Of a DNA stretch of 20,000 nt, positions 19,892-20,000 are shown piece by piece. The DNA comes from Chara braunii (Eukaryota; Streptophyta; Charophyceae; Charales; Characeae). The position numbers and the translations under genes are program-made. Below the pieces are notes generated by a model. The model made no database searches and had not been told where the DNA came from. It worked only from the letters and a program-made list of their open reading frames with translations. The stretch lies in NCBI GenBank assembly GCA_003427395.1, contig BFEA01000095.1:1058841-1078840 (forward strand), in the 5' to 3' direction. The first letter of the stretch is position 1. Every line of letters begins with the position of its first letter.

Positions 19892-20000
19892 CTTGGCCAA
19901 ATGTCTCTTTTCAACGTCCTGTTAAGAAAAAGACAAACACTTGTCCACTCAGCATTCTAACTTATCGGATCTCTACCACGTATCCCGCCTAATACCTTTA

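Larger units (their letters stand above)
10641..20000 (-). mobile_element. Degraded Ty3/gypsy LTR retrotransposon, internal region (5' end outside window)
   Basis: Read on the minus strand, the domain order is Gag, CCHC knuckle, protease, reverse transcriptase, RNase H, integrase. That is the Ty3/gypsy (Metaviridae-type) order; Ty1/copia elements have integrase before RT. A further Gag-like ORF follows integrase. The first Gag ATG is at 19891-19889 and the last recognised codon is near 10641. Only about 110 bases of leader lie upstream of the Gag ATG in the window, so PBS and 5' LTR are not visible. The coding part is broken by 21 in-frame stops and about ten frame changes, so this copy is not autonomous. 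The left boundary and 3' LTR are undetermined and may lie in the AT-rich 8.4-10.6 kb stretch. Confidence 0.93.

Overview
This window looks like nuclear DNA from a large, repeat-rich eukaryotic genome, most likely a streptophyte. The retroelement Gag, integrase tail and downstream Gag-like ORF resemble repeat proteins I associate with charophyte algae such as Chara braunii. That assignment is an inference from protein style, with no database search behind it. I see no convincing host gene, rRNA gene or intact tRNA gene, and no bacterial-type operon, RBS, CRISPR array or IS element.

Right half (about 10.6-20 kb, minus strand): the internal part of one old Ty3/gypsy LTR retrotransposon. Reading from 19891 downwards there is gag (capsid region, Gly-rich segment, CCHC knuckle), an acidic/lysine-rich spacer, aspartic protease (DTG), reverse transcriptase (YIDD), RNase H, a tether, and integrase (HHCC, D-X57-D-X35-E, C-terminal module ending at 13349). 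About 175 bases after the pol stop a further ORF begins at 13174. It codes for a second Gag-like protein: a capsid-like segment, a long charged/coiled-coil middle and its own CCHC knuckle. All these ORFs are broken. By hand I count 21 in-frame nonsense codons and about ten frame changes. The 5' LTR lies beyond the right edge. No 3' LTR can be proven, although an AT-rich stretch with a minus-strand TATA box (about 9790) is a candidate.

Middle (about 7.7-9.6 kb): non-coding DNA holding a SINE-like unit on the minus strand (degenerate tRNA-like A/B boxes and a 23-base poly(A) tail), a second tRNA-like fold at 8811-8892, and several short strong hairpins.

Left half (about 2.3-5.05 kb): non-coding DNA made of two repeat blocks. 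The first is a degenerate tandem array with a period of 120-129 bases, containing one exact 129-base duplication. The second is about twelve units sharing a core like AACTTATAGAAC, most of them flanked by arms that pair with each other although the arm sequence differs from unit to unit. At 5041 a TGTGACA edge next to a primer-binding-site-like sequence suggests that this block is the inside of another minus-strand LTR element with no coding capacity visible here. Positions 1-2280, 5.05-7.7 kb and 9.6-10.6 kb show only microsatellites and short inverted repeats.

The gag, pol and Gag-like ORFs would have worked together as a retrotransposition unit. In this copy none can be translated in full without recoding, so it is a dead or, at most, trans-mobilised element.
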